The translations under genes were made by a program, and so were the position numbers. The notes beneath the pieces are model-generated. The model was not told the DNA's origin. It saw nothing but the letters and a program-made list of their open reading frames with translations, and made no database searches. From NCBI GenBank assembly GCA_002307185.1, contig DBTT01000026.1, positions 103,884-167,883 on the forward strand: a DNA stretch of 64,000 nt, read 5' to 3'. The DNA is from Bacteroidales bacterium UBA1309 (GTDB taxonomy: Bacteria > Bacteroidota > Bacteroidia > Bacteroidales > Dysgonomonadaceae). Position 1 is the first letter of the stretch, and the number at the start of each line of letters is the position of its first letter. Shown piece by piece: positions 29,774 to 38,283 of the stretch.

Positions 29774-30748
29774 ATGAAAACGCCTAAATATTTAGTTCCC
29801 GGTGATTATATGGCTGACCCTGCCGTTCATGTGTTTAACGGGCGGCTTTACATCTATCCTTCCCACGACCGTGAAAGCGGCATCGAAGAGAATGACAATG
29901 GTGACCATTTCGACATGAAGGATTATCATGTTTTCTCGACCGATGACATTGAAAACGGGGAAATCACAGATCATGGTATTGCTTTGGATAAAAAAGATAT
30001 TCCTTGGGCAGGCCGCCAATTGTGGGACTGCGATATTGCGCACAAAGACGGCAAATATTATCTTTATTTTCCCTTGAAAGACAAAAACGACATTTTCCGC
30101 ATCGGGGTGGCGGTGGGCGACAAGCCCGAAGGGCCATTCATCGCGCAAGATAATCCGATAAAGGGTAGTTATAGCATCGACCCGGCTATTCTGGATGATG
30201 GCGATGGCAATTACTATATGTATTTTGGAGGCTTGTGGGGCGGACAGTTGCAGCGATACCGCAACAACAAAGCTTTGGAATCGGCTATCTTGCCCGAAGG
30301 GAATGAGTTGGCTCTCCCTTCCAAAATCGTAAAATTGAGTGACGATATGTTGGAGTTTGCCGAAGAACCAAAAGATATTCTGATACTGGACGAAGATGGC
30401 AAGTCTTTGACAGCTGGAGACGCCACTCGTCGTTTCTTCGAAGCCTCTTGGGTGCATAAGTATAACGGGAAATATTACTTTTCCTATTCCACCGGCGACA
30501 CACATTTGCTGTGTTATGCTATCGGTGACAATCCTTACGGTCCCTTCGTTTACCAAGGCACAATCCTGACTCCAGTAGTCGGTTGGACCACGCACCATGC
30601 TATTGCGGAATTTAAAGGTAAATGGTATTTGTTCCATCACGACAGTGTTCCGTCCGGAGGAAGAACCTGGCTGCGCAGCCTGAAGGTGGTGGAGCTGGAA
30701 TACGATGAAAATGGAAAAATAAAGACGATAGAAGGCGCCGGACAATGA
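29774..30748 (+). CDS. GH43 (subfamily 1-like) beta-xylosidase, signal-less
   Basis: The protein has 324 residues, a single propeller with no signal peptide (starts MKTPKYLVPGDYMADPAV), so a cytoplasmic location is expected. Catalytic residues are Asp15 (YMADPAVHV), the pKa Asp of YSIDPAILDDGDG and the acid Glu of RFFEASWVHKYNGKYY. The length and the PWAGRQLWDCD block fit the short one-domain GH43_1 xylosidases. It is 29 bases downstream of GH10 and close to the GPH importer, and probably finishes imported xylo-oligosaccharides to xylose. A long open frame on the opposite strand (29792-30865) mirrors this gene and is not a gene. Confidence 0.9.
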   Translation: MKTPKYLVPGDYMADPAVHVFNGRLYIYPSHDRESGIEENDNGDHFDMKDYHVFSTDDIENGEITDHGIALDKKDIPWAGRQLWDCDIAHKDGKYYLYFPLKDKNDIFRIGVAVGDKPEGPFIAQDNPIKGSYSIDPAILDDGDGNYYMYFGGLWGGQLQRYRNNKALESAILPEGNELALPSKIVKLSDDMLEFAEEPKDILILDEDGKSLTAGDATRRFFEASWVHKYNGKYYFSYSTGDTHLLCYAIGDNPYGPFVYQGTILTPVVGWTTHHAIAEFKGKWYLFHHDSVPSGGRTWLRSLKVVELEYDENGKIKTIEGAGQ

Positions 30749-30922
30749 ATGAAGGCCAGTTGGAGATACGGTATTCGCGTGTATGGCTTTTCCTGAAAAG
30801 GATTCAGTGCTGTATTTAGGGCGGATCTTGTCCGTCGTAATGGAGAAAATCCACTCTGGTCGCATCCTGTGTTCAGGATTCCAAAACGATAGTGTAATTT
30901 CTTTATATCATAACCAAATATC

Positions 30923-32137
30923 ATGAACAAAATATGCTCCGTTGGGATATTGTTTGCCCTATTGCTTTTCTCTCATTCGCTAGGTGCTAAATCGAGCTTC
31001 AAATCGAAAATATGGACAGGGACATGGGCTACTGCGCCGATGTTGGTAGAACCCAACAACATGCCACCCGAACCGGGATTGACCAATAATACCCTCCGGC
31101 AAATTGTGAGGGTATCTATTGGTGGAGATGTTGTCAGGGTTCGTTTTTCAAACATATTCGGCAAACAACCAGTGTGCTTGAAATCGGTGGCTATCGCTGT
31201 TTCCAAAGGGGCAGGTGCTATCGAGGTATCCAGTCAGGCCATCCTCAAATTCGACGGAAAAAAACAGGCAGTTATGCCAGCCGGAAGCGAGGTGGTGTCT
31301 GATCCGTTGAAATTCAAATTGGCGCCGGGTTCGCAATTGGCTATTACAATTGCTTTTGGTGAAACCTCTGCCACGACAACCGGGCATCCAGGTTCGCGTA
31401 CCACATCTTACATCTTAACAGGCGACCAGATGGCATCGGCTGATTTTAGCGGAGCTATCCCCACCGACCATTGGTATGTCATCACTGGCATTGATGTACT
31501 GTCATCGAGCCCGGCCGGAGCCATAGCTGTATTAGGCAATTCCATCACCGATGGGCGCGGTTCGGGAACAAACATGCAAAACCGTTGGCCGGATATTCTT
31601 TCGGCAAGGCTGCTGAAAAATCCGACTACCAGCAACCTGGGCGTGCTCAATTTGGGAATTGGAGGCAATTGTGTGGTTCGTGGAGGATTGGGCCCGACTG
31701 CGCTTAGCCGGTTTGATCGGGATGTTTTATCTTTGGATAATGTAAAATGGCTGATTATTCTCGAGGGAATCAACGATATAGGAGGCATCCGTGTCCCAGA
31801 GGATGCACCGAAAATGGCACAAAGCTTGATTGAGGCCTACAGCCAAATGATAGACAAGGCTCATGCCAAAGGGATCAAAGTGTATGGAGCTACCATCCTG
31901 CCTTTTGCAAAATCATTCTACGACAAGGATTTCCGTCAGCAAGCAAGGGACACTGTCAATGAATGGATACGTAATAGTGGGCGCTTCGATGCGGTGATCG
32001 ATTTTGATGTCCTGATGCGTCAACCGGAAGATCCGAAAACCATTTTGCCGGATCTGCATGATAACGATTTCTTGCATCCCAATCAGGCAGGATATAAAAA
32101 AATGGGAGATGCAATCAATTTGGATTTATTCAAATGA
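30923..32137 (+). CDS. Secreted SGNH/GDSL esterase (probable acetyl esterase)
   Basis: The protein has 404 residues: a signal peptide (about 1-22, SLGA), an N-terminal beta-rich domain (about 28-195; TWATAPM and NNTLRQIVRVSIGG are typical of this two-domain class), and a C-terminal SGNH hydrolase. The four SGNH blocks are visible: Ser207 in LGNSITDG, Gly in NLGIGGNCV, Asn in EGINDIGG, and Asp382/His385 in DFLHPNQAG. Such enzymes deacetylate sugars; in this locus acetyl-xylan is the likely substrate. It opens the esterase-rich block and is followed after 118 bases by GH3. Confidence 0.85.
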   Translation: MNKICSVGILFALLLFSHSLGAKSSFKSKIWTGTWATAPMLVEPNNMPPEPGLTNNTLRQIVRVSIGGDVVRVRFSNIFGKQPVCLKSVAIAVSKGAGAIEVSSQAILKFDGKKQAVMPAGSEVVSDPLKFKLAPGSQLAITIAFGETSATTTGHPGSRTTSYILTGDQMASADFSGAIPTDHWYVITGIDVLSSSPAGAIAVLGNSITDGRGSGTNMQNRWPDILSARLLKNPTTSNLGVLNLGIGGNCVVRGGLGPTALSRFDRDVLSLDNVKWLIILEGINDIGGIRVPEDAPKMAQSLIEAYSQMIDKAHAKGIKVYGATILPFAKSFYDKDFRQQARDTVNEWIRNSGRFDAVIDFDVLMRQPEDPKTILPDLHDNDFLHPNQAGYKKMGDAINLDLFK

Positions 32138-32255
32138 AAACAGGATAAAGTTTTGTTGGTTTTCAAAAATAAAACGGAATTCTATAGATTCGTTCTGATT
32201 GAATTATATTTATTAAATCACTCGACTAGTACTAAAATGGGTAGCTAGGAAAAAT

Positions 32256-34853
32256 ATGATACCACAAATTCAGAATCCGGTTTTAAAGATATCTTGCTTA
32301 ATTGCAGTTTTTTTATTTTCTGCCAACTGCTGGAGTCGGAAATTGCCCTATCAAAACACAAAATTGACTCCCGAAGATCGGGCGAAGGATTTGTTGTCTC
32401 GCTTAACTCTGAATGAAAAAGCATCTTTGATGCAAAATCAGTCCCCAGCAATTCCCCGCTTGGGCATCAAAGCTTATGACTGGTGGAACGAAGCCTTGCA
32501 CGGGGTGGGGCGTTCAGGATTGGCTACGGTTTTTCCTCAGTCCATCGGCATGGCGGCATCTTTCGATGATGCTCTGCTCTTCAACGTTTTTACGGCAGTG
32601 TCGGATGAAGCGAGGGCGAAATCGAATAAATTCAGCGAGCAAGGCGGACTTAAACGTTATCAGGGACTGACCTGCTGGACTCCCAACGTGAATATCTTCC
32701 GCGACCCGCGTTGGGGACGAGGCCAGGAGACCTACGGTGAAGATCCGTTTTTGACCAGCCGGATGGGAGTGGCCGTTGTCAAGGGTTTGCAAGGCCCCGA
32801 TAATGCCCAATACGACAAGCTGCATGCTTGCGCCAAACATTTTGCAGTTCACTCGGGTCCGGAATGGAACAGGCATTCGTATAATGCCGATAACATCTCG
32901 CCCCGCGATTTGTATGAAACCTATTTGCCGGCCTTTAAGGATTTGGTGCAAAAAGCCAATGTGAAAGAGGTGATGTGCGCATACAACCGATTTGAAGGTG
33001 AACCTTGCTGCGGAAGCAACCGCTTGTTGACACAAATATTGCGCAACGAATGGAGATATCAGGGACTTGTTGTGTCCGACTGCTGGGCAATATCCGATTT
33101 TTACAAAAAAGATGCTCACGCCACCCAACCTGATGCTGCGCATGCTTCGGCTGATGCGGTAATTAATGGAACTGATTTGGAGTGTGGTGTTGATTTTGCC
33201 AATTTGCCCGATGCGGTGAGAAAAGGTTTGATTGACGAGAAACGGATTGATGTGTCGTTGTTGCGCTTGTTGAAGGCCCGATTCGAATTGGGCGAAATGA
33301 ATGAGAAGCCAGTTTGGGATATTCCCTATTCGGTAGTAAATAGCCTGGAACACCAAAAATTAGCATTGAAAATGACCCAAGAAAGTTTGGTATTGCTTCA
33401 AAATAAAAACAACCTTCTTCCATTGAATAAAGCTCTGAAAATAGCCCTTGTTGGTCCCAATGCGAACGACTCGGTGATGCAATGGGGAAATTACAACGGA
33501 TTTCCGGCAAAAACGGTGACTCTGTTGGAAGGGATGCGCGCTTATTTGGGGAACGATCTTCTTTATGATTTTGCTTGCGACAGAACTTCCGAGACTACGA
33601 TAAGCAGCCTTTTTCAGGAATGCAGTGTGGGCGGTAAAAGGGGTTTTGTCGCCCAATATTGGAATACTCGCCGACCCGAAGGCGAACCCGTAGTAACTGA
33701 ATTTATTGCCACGCCTTTAAAATTGACAACGATGGGTGCTACGACCTTTGCGGCAGGAGTAAATATTCGTAATTTCTCGGCTCATTACAAAACGGTGTTT
33801 AAACCTACCCGATCGGGAGACGTGGCTTTTCGTTTTCAGGTAAATGGAAGAACTTCGCTGACAGTGAATGGAGAGTTAGTCCTGAAAAACATATTTGCTC
33901 AAAACCCGACAAACGCATATACCCTGAAGGCAGAGGCGGGAAAATCTTATGATATTGAAATTAGCTTCTCACAAGGAGACAAAGATGCTATTTTGGATTT
34001 CGACTTGGGGTCAATTATTCCCATCAATATTTCGTCTTCAATATCGAAGGTGAAGGATGCCGATGTCGTTGTTTTTGCAGGAGGTATTGCACCCTCGCTC
34101 GAAGGGGAAGAGATGCCGGTTACCATTCCCGGTTTTAAAGGTGGCGACCGTACTGATATAGAGCTTCCCGCTATTCAACGAAAATTGTTGCAAGAGCTGA
34201 AAAAATCTGGCAAAAAGGTGGTACTCGTTAATTTTTCCGGTTCGGCGATGGGATTGGTCCCCGAAACCGAGTCTTGCGATGCTATTTTGCAAGCATGGTA
34301 TCCCGGACAAGCCGGAGGCACTGCCATAGCAACTGCATTGTTTGGAGATTATAACCCTTCCGGCAAATTGCCGGTGACGTTTTACAGGAACATGAACCAG
34401 CTTCCTGATTTTGAGGATTATAAGATGAAGGGCCGCACCTACCGCTTCATGACCGAAAAACCACTGTTCCCCTTTGGATACGGATTAAGTTACACCAACT
34501 TCGAAATAGGAAACGCTACCACAGATAAGACAAAGATGAAAACCGGTGAAACCGTCAAGCTGGCAGTACCAATCACGAATAGAGGAGAAAGACCGGGCAC
34601 GGAAGTGGTGCAGGTGTATATCCGTAAAATGAATGACGTCGAAGGACCGCTGAAAACTCTCCGAGGATTTCAACGGGTGGAATTGGCTGCTGGACAAGCT
34701 GGACAAGCGGTAATTGAGCTAACTCCTTCAGCATTTGAGTTTTTTGACTGGTCGCAGCGCAAGATGGCAGTAGTAGCTGGCCAATACGAAATTTTGTATG
34801 GTAACAGTTCTGATTTTAGCGCATTGAAGTCATTGAAGATGTCTATCGAATAA
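32256..34853 (+). CDS. GH3 beta-xylosidase with PA14-like insert and fibronectin-III-like domain
   Basis: The protein has 865 residues. The start at 32256 has AGGA nine bases upstream. A signal peptide (about 1-27) precedes the GH3 N domain (about 35-370; WWNEALHGVGR, TPNVNIFRDPRWGRGQETYG, ACAKHFAVHSGPEWNRH) with the nucleophile Asp275 in LVVSDCWAI. The second GH3 domain is split by a PA14-like insert (about 470-595, RGFVAQYWNTRRPEGEPV), and the acid/base region follows around LEGEEMPVTIPGFKGGDR. A fibronectin-III-like domain (about 745-850) closes the protein. The architecture and the WNRH signature match bacterial beta-xylosidases. It releases xylose from non-reducing ends in the periplasm. 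Confidence 0.94.
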   Translation: MIPQIQNPVLKISCLIAVFLFSANCWSRKLPYQNTKLTPEDRAKDLLSRLTLNEKASLMQNQSPAIPRLGIKAYDWWNEALHGVGRSGLATVFPQSIGMAASFDDALLFNVFTAVSDEARAKSNKFSEQGGLKRYQGLTCWTPNVNIFRDPRWGRGQETYGEDPFLTSRMGVAVVKGLQGPDNAQYDKLHACAKHFAVHSGPEWNRHSYNADNISPRDLYETYLPAFKDLVQKANVKEVMCAYNRFEGEPCCGSNRLLTQILRNEWRYQGLVVSDCWAISDFYKKDAHATQPDAAHASADAVINGTDLECGVDFANLPDAVRKGLIDEKRIDVSLLRLLKARFELGEMNEKPVWDIPYSVVNSLEHQKLALKMTQESLVLLQNKNNLLPLNKALKIALVGPNANDSVMQWGNYNGFPAKTVTLLEGMRAYLGNDLLYDFACDRTSETTISSLFQECSVGGKRGFVAQYWNTRRPEGEPVVTEFIATPLKLTTMGATTFAAGVNIRNFSAHYKTVFKPTRSGDVAFRFQVNGRTSLTVNGELVLKNIFAQNPTNAYTLKAEAGKSYDIEISFSQGDKDAILDFDLGSIIPINISSSISKVKDADVVVFAGGIAPSLEGEEMPVTIPGFKGGDRTDIELPAIQRKLLQELKKSGKKVVLVNFSGSAMGLVPETESCDAILQAWYPGQAGGTAIATALFGDYNPSGKLPVTFYRNMNQLPDFEDYKMKGRTYRFMTEKPLFPFGYGLSYTNFEIGNATTDKTKMKTGETVKLAVPITNRGERPGTEVVQVYIRKMNDVEGPLKTLRGFQRVELAAGQAGQAVIELTPSAFEFFDWSQRKMAVVAGQYEILYGNSSDFSALKSLKMSIE

Positions 34854-34878
34854 ATTTTCAGAACGCAAATTGGGGCTT

Positions 34879-36441
34879 ATGAAAAAGATGGCTTTTTTAA
34901 TTACATTATCCTTCCTGTTTTCTTGTGGGCCGAGCTTTGCACAACAACCTTCGCCCATAAAGGTGAATGAAGGGTTGATACAGGGTGTTTACGAAGATGG
35001 ATTGACCGTCTATAAAGGAATTCCGTTTGCAGCTCCGCCCGTGGGCCAGCTTAGGTGGCGTGTTCCACAGCCTCCAGAGAAATGGAGAGGCGTGAAGGCT
35101 GCCGTGAAATTTGCGCCCGCACCGATGCAAGCGGGGAATCCTCCTTCGGGCAAGAGCGAAGATTGTTTGTATTTGAATATTTGGTCACCTGCTAAATCGG
35201 CTAATGAAAAGCTGCCAGTGCTTGTGTGGATTTATGGTGGCGGATTTAGCTTTGGATCTACCTCCGAATCGGTTTATAACGCCGCAAAACTGGCACAAAA
35301 GGGGGTTGTTCTGGTGAGTATTGCCTACCGGGTCGGCCAACTTGGATTTTTGGCTCATCCAGAATTAAGTGCTGAAAGTCCCAACCATGTTTCTGGAAAT
35401 TACGGCATTCTCGATCAGATTGCCGGCCTGAAATGGATACAGGAAAATATTGCCGCTTTTGGAGGCGACCCAGATAAAGTGACCATATTCGGGGAATCGG
35501 CAGGAGGCATTTCGGTGAGTATGTTGTGTGCCTCGCCTTTGGCCAAAGGCTTGTTCCGCGGGGCGGTTTCGCAAAGTGGCGGATCGTTTGGACCCACACG
35601 TCTTTCTTCTTATCCGGGAGAAAACATGAAAACGCTGAAACAGGCTGAAGCCGATGGTATTGCTTATGTGCAAAGGTCCGGAACCACATCCATTGCCGCC
35701 CTTCGCAAATTGCCAGCCGATAAAATTCCTTCGGGATTTGGAATGGGAGGCAGTTGGCCGATCACAGATGGCTACGTGATCCCCGGTGACCAATACAAAC
35801 TGTACGAAGCCGGCAAATACAACGACGTTGCCGTGCTCATCGGATACAATTCTGATGAAGGACTTAGTTTTTCACCGGGAAAAACACCTGGAGAATATGT
35901 TGAAGGCGTTAAAAAACGGTATGGTAAATTTGCGGACGACCTCATAAAAGCCTATCCGGTAGGAGAAAGTTCTGTTCCGAGAACAGCCCGTGATTTGGCT
36001 CGTGATGGCGCTTTCGGTTGGCATACTTGGTCGTGGGCAATGCTTCAGTCGAAGACCGGAAAATCGAAAGTGTATTTTTATTATTTCGATCAGCATCCCG
36101 ATTACCCGCAAGATTCGCCCCAATACGGACACGGTTCACCTCACGGACAAGAAGTGGCATACGTTTTCAACAACTTGGATGCCTCAAATCCCCATACAAC
36201 AAAAAGCGATTTGGTTATTTCGGAAGCCATGGCCACCTATTGGACAAATTTCACGAAATACGGTACGCCGAATGGGAATGGAATGCCTGAATGGCCTGCT
36301 TTCAATGAAAAAAATCCGGTATTGATGTATTTCAACCAGACCCCGCATACAGGGCCTGTACCGAGTGTCGAATCCCTGAAAGTATTGGATGGCTATTTCA
36401 AATGGCGTCGTTCGCCTGAAGGGCAGGCATGGGCTAAATAA
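34879..36441 (+). CDS. Type-B carboxylesterase (alpha/beta hydrolase)
   Basis: 520 residues from the ATG at 34879 (a TTG nine bases earlier is less likely), 25 bases after GH3. The N-terminus contains a hydrophobic stretch with LFSC and then SFAQ, so lipidation at Cys16 or cleavage after Ala21 are both possible. The fold is marked by YKGIPFAAPPVGQLRW, SEDCLYLNIW, IYGGGFSFGS (oxyanion hole), and the nucleophile elbow Ser207 in FGESAGG; the catalytic Glu and His are expected near SDEGLSF and HGSPHGQE. Carboxylesterases of this class occur in Bacteroidetes PULs and may remove feruloyl, acetyl or methyl-glucuronoyl esters; the actual ester is not predictable here. Confidence 0.88.
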   Translation: MKKMAFLITLSFLFSCGPSFAQQPSPIKVNEGLIQGVYEDGLTVYKGIPFAAPPVGQLRWRVPQPPEKWRGVKAAVKFAPAPMQAGNPPSGKSEDCLYLNIWSPAKSANEKLPVLVWIYGGGFSFGSTSESVYNAAKLAQKGVVLVSIAYRVGQLGFLAHPELSAESPNHVSGNYGILDQIAGLKWIQENIAAFGGDPDKVTIFGESAGGISVSMLCASPLAKGLFRGAVSQSGGSFGPTRLSSYPGENMKTLKQAEADGIAYVQRSGTTSIAALRKLPADKIPSGFGMGGSWPITDGYVIPGDQYKLYEAGKYNDVAVLIGYNSDEGLSFSPGKTPGEYVEGVKKRYGKFADDLIKAYPVGESSVPRTARDLARDGAFGWHTWSWAMLQSKTGKSKVYFYYFDQHPDYPQDSPQYGHGSPHGQEVAYVFNNLDASNPHTTKSDLVISEAMATYWTNFTKYGTPNGNGMPEWPAFNEKNPVLMYFNQTPHTGPVPSVESLKVLDGYFKWRRSPEGQAWAK

Positions 36442-36475
36442 ATAGAAGAGCATTAATCATTATAAGAATTTGAAA

Positions 36476-37315
36476 ATGAAAATAAAAGTATTGTTGATTG
36501 TCGTTGCCGGAGTCCTTATGTCGGGGACAAAAGCCTTTTCTCAGGATAAGAATTTTTACATATTCCTCTGTTTTGGCCAATCCAATATGGAAGGAAATGC
36601 CAAGTTTGAACCGCAAGACACTGTTGGGATTGATCTCCGCTTCAAGGTGATGTCAACACTCGATTGCCCAGCCTTGCAACGCACGAAGGGAAATTGGTAC
36701 GCGGCTATACCTCCACTGTGCCGTTGTGGGACAGGCTTGACCCCTGCCGACTATTTTGGGCGCACTTTGCTCGCCAAACTTCCTCCCAAAGCGAAAGTAG
36801 GCATAATAAATGTGGCGATAGGAGGATGCAAAATCGAATTATTCGACAAGGATAATTACGAATCTTACATTGCCACTGCTCCCGATTGGATGAAAAATAT
36901 GGTCAAAGATTACAATGGAGATCCTTACGGACGGCTTGTAGAAATGGCTAAGATCGCACAAAAAGCCGGTGTCATCAAAGGTATATTGTTGCATCAGGGT
37001 GAATCGAATACAGGAGACAAGGACTGGCCTCGTAAAGTGAAGCTTGTTTACGACAATTTGATAAAGGATTTGAACCTGAATCCGAAGAAAGTGCCGCTTT
37101 TGGCTGGCGAAGTCTTGAATGCCGACCAGAAGGGTGCATGTGCATCTATGAATGCCATAATTGCCACTTTACCACAAACAATCCCCAACACCTATGTGAT
37201 TTCTTCCGCAGGATGTGAAGGTATTGCCGACCACTTGCACTTCAATGCCGCTGGATACAGGGAACTTGGCAGAAGGTATGGCGAAATGATGCTTTCGATT
37301 TTGGGATATAAGTGA
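36476..37315 (+). CDS. SASA-domain (CE6-like) acetylxylan esterase
   Basis: 279 residues from the ATG at 36476. A signal peptide (about 1-23, AFSQ) precedes one SGNH-type SASA domain (the sialate O-acetylesterase/CE6 superfamily). Catalytic Ser36 lies in CFGQSNMEG, the oxyanion residues in NVAIGGCKIE and LLHQGESNTGD, and the catalytic His in DHLHFNAAGYRELG near the C-terminus. CE6 enzymes deacetylate xylan, and the genomic setting supports that. It is 34 bases after the carboxylesterase and followed by a short hairpin with a T-run, so it may end an esterase subunit of the operon. Confidence 0.87.
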   Translation: MKIKVLLIVVAGVLMSGTKAFSQDKNFYIFLCFGQSNMEGNAKFEPQDTVGIDLRFKVMSTLDCPALQRTKGNWYAAIPPLCRCGTGLTPADYFGRTLLAKLPPKAKVGIINVAIGGCKIELFDKDNYESYIATAPDWMKNMVKDYNGDPYGRLVEMAKIAQKAGVIKGILLHQGESNTGDKDWPRKVKLVYDNLIKDLNLNPKKVPLLAGEVLNADQKGACASMNAIIATLPQTIPNTYVISSAGCEGIADHLHFNAAGYRELGRRYGEMMLSILGYK

Positions 37316-37412
37316 AGCTCGGTTAATCTTTAGGCTTCTTTGTCGAATAAAAAATGCTAATTATTAACTCTCTAAGTGCCAGTCAAAATAAATTGTCGTA
37401 TTTTTATTCTTC

Positions 37413-37431
37413 GAAGACAATCGTCTTTTTT
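37413..37431 (+). terminator. Weak candidate intrinsic terminator after SASA esterase
   Basis: GAAGAC (37413-37418), loop AATC and GTCTTT (37423-37428) form a 6-pair stem with one G-U, running into six or more T residues. The stem is short, so read-through is likely. It separates the esterases from the unknown gene at 37568. Confidence 0.4.
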
Positions 37432-37567
37432 ACATCCCCTTTCAGTGGCTTGGAATGATAATAATCTTTTTAATCCACCCCTAATGAAGTTACAACTGTA
37501 TCGTAAAAACTCATCTTTGGAAAATATGACATTGTTTTATCCTTAATCTTTGATATTTACTTTGATC

Positions 37568-38209
37568 ATGAAAAATAATGTACTCGTTTTTGTATTGTGG
37601 ATGCTTGCTTTTTCCGCTATTGGTCACGGCGATAGCAACGGTTTTTTGTTCAAGGAGTATCAACTGGCAAATGTTTATTTGCCAAATGGGCAGTACACGG
37701 AAGAACAAGTCAATTTTAACTTGCTTGAGAATCAGCTTTACTTCGTTGACAAGAGAGATGGGCGGATGAAGATTATCGACAAGTCAATACTTGTCGATTC
37801 AGTCAGAATTGGGGCAAGGAAATTTCTGCTTGATGCCAAAAATGGAGTCCGGGAAGAAATTAGCAAAAATCCCCTTGTATATGTCAGGTATAATCCGAGA
37901 AAAAAGATGAGGGCATCCCAAGCAGGTTATGGAGGCACCAGTGAAACGGCTAAAGTAACCTCTTATTCCATGCTGAGAACCGATGGAACCGAGATATTGA
38001 AAGATCTTGAATTTGTAGTAACTGAGATCGATCCTGTATATTGGGTGGTGAAAGATGGCAAGGAGAAAAAATTCAAAGATGTGGAAACTTTTATCAAGAT
38101 TTATCCGGAGAAAAAGGATAAACTAGAACAATACTACAAAGAAAAGAATATGGACTTCAAGAATACCTGTGACGTGGTGGTCCTTTGCGCGTATGCACAG
38201 GAACCATAA
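37568..38209 (+). CDS. Periplasmic or secreted protein of unknown function
   Basis: 213 residues from the ATG at 37568; the TTG at 37550 is an unlikely start. A signal peptide (about 1-24, AIGHG) is followed by a soluble domain with no enzyme motif that I recognise. Visible features are a first block ANVYLPNGQYTEEQVNFN with NLLENQLYFVDKRDG, a central RYNPRKKMRASQAGYGG, and a charged C-terminal helix (KKDKLEQYYKEKNMDFKN). Such strand-rich small proteins are common in Bacteroidetes periplasms. It is the only non-enzyme, non-transport gene inside the enzyme part of the PUL and has its own upstream gap (252 bases), so it may be a later insertion or a PUL-specific accessory. Confidence 0.75.
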   Translation: MKNNVLVFVLWMLAFSAIGHGDSNGFLFKEYQLANVYLPNGQYTEEQVNFNLLENQLYFVDKRDGRMKIIDKSILVDSVRIGARKFLLDAKNGVREEISKNPLVYVRYNPRKKMRASQAGYGGTSETAKVTSYSMLRTDGTEILKDLEFVVTEIDPVYWVVKDGKEKKFKDVETFIKIYPEKKDKLEQYYKEKNMDFKNTCDVVVLCAYAQEP

Positions 38210-38283
38210 AAATGACTGTTGTTTGATTTATAAATGGTTAACCGTTTCAGTTTTTATGTTTTCAACAAGAAAATTCTAATTCT

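Noticed and set aside
29792..30865. A 357-codon open frame on the minus strand.
   Set aside because: It mirrors the GH43 gene on the + strand, has no recognisable domain or start context, and the + strand protein has complete GH43 motifs.
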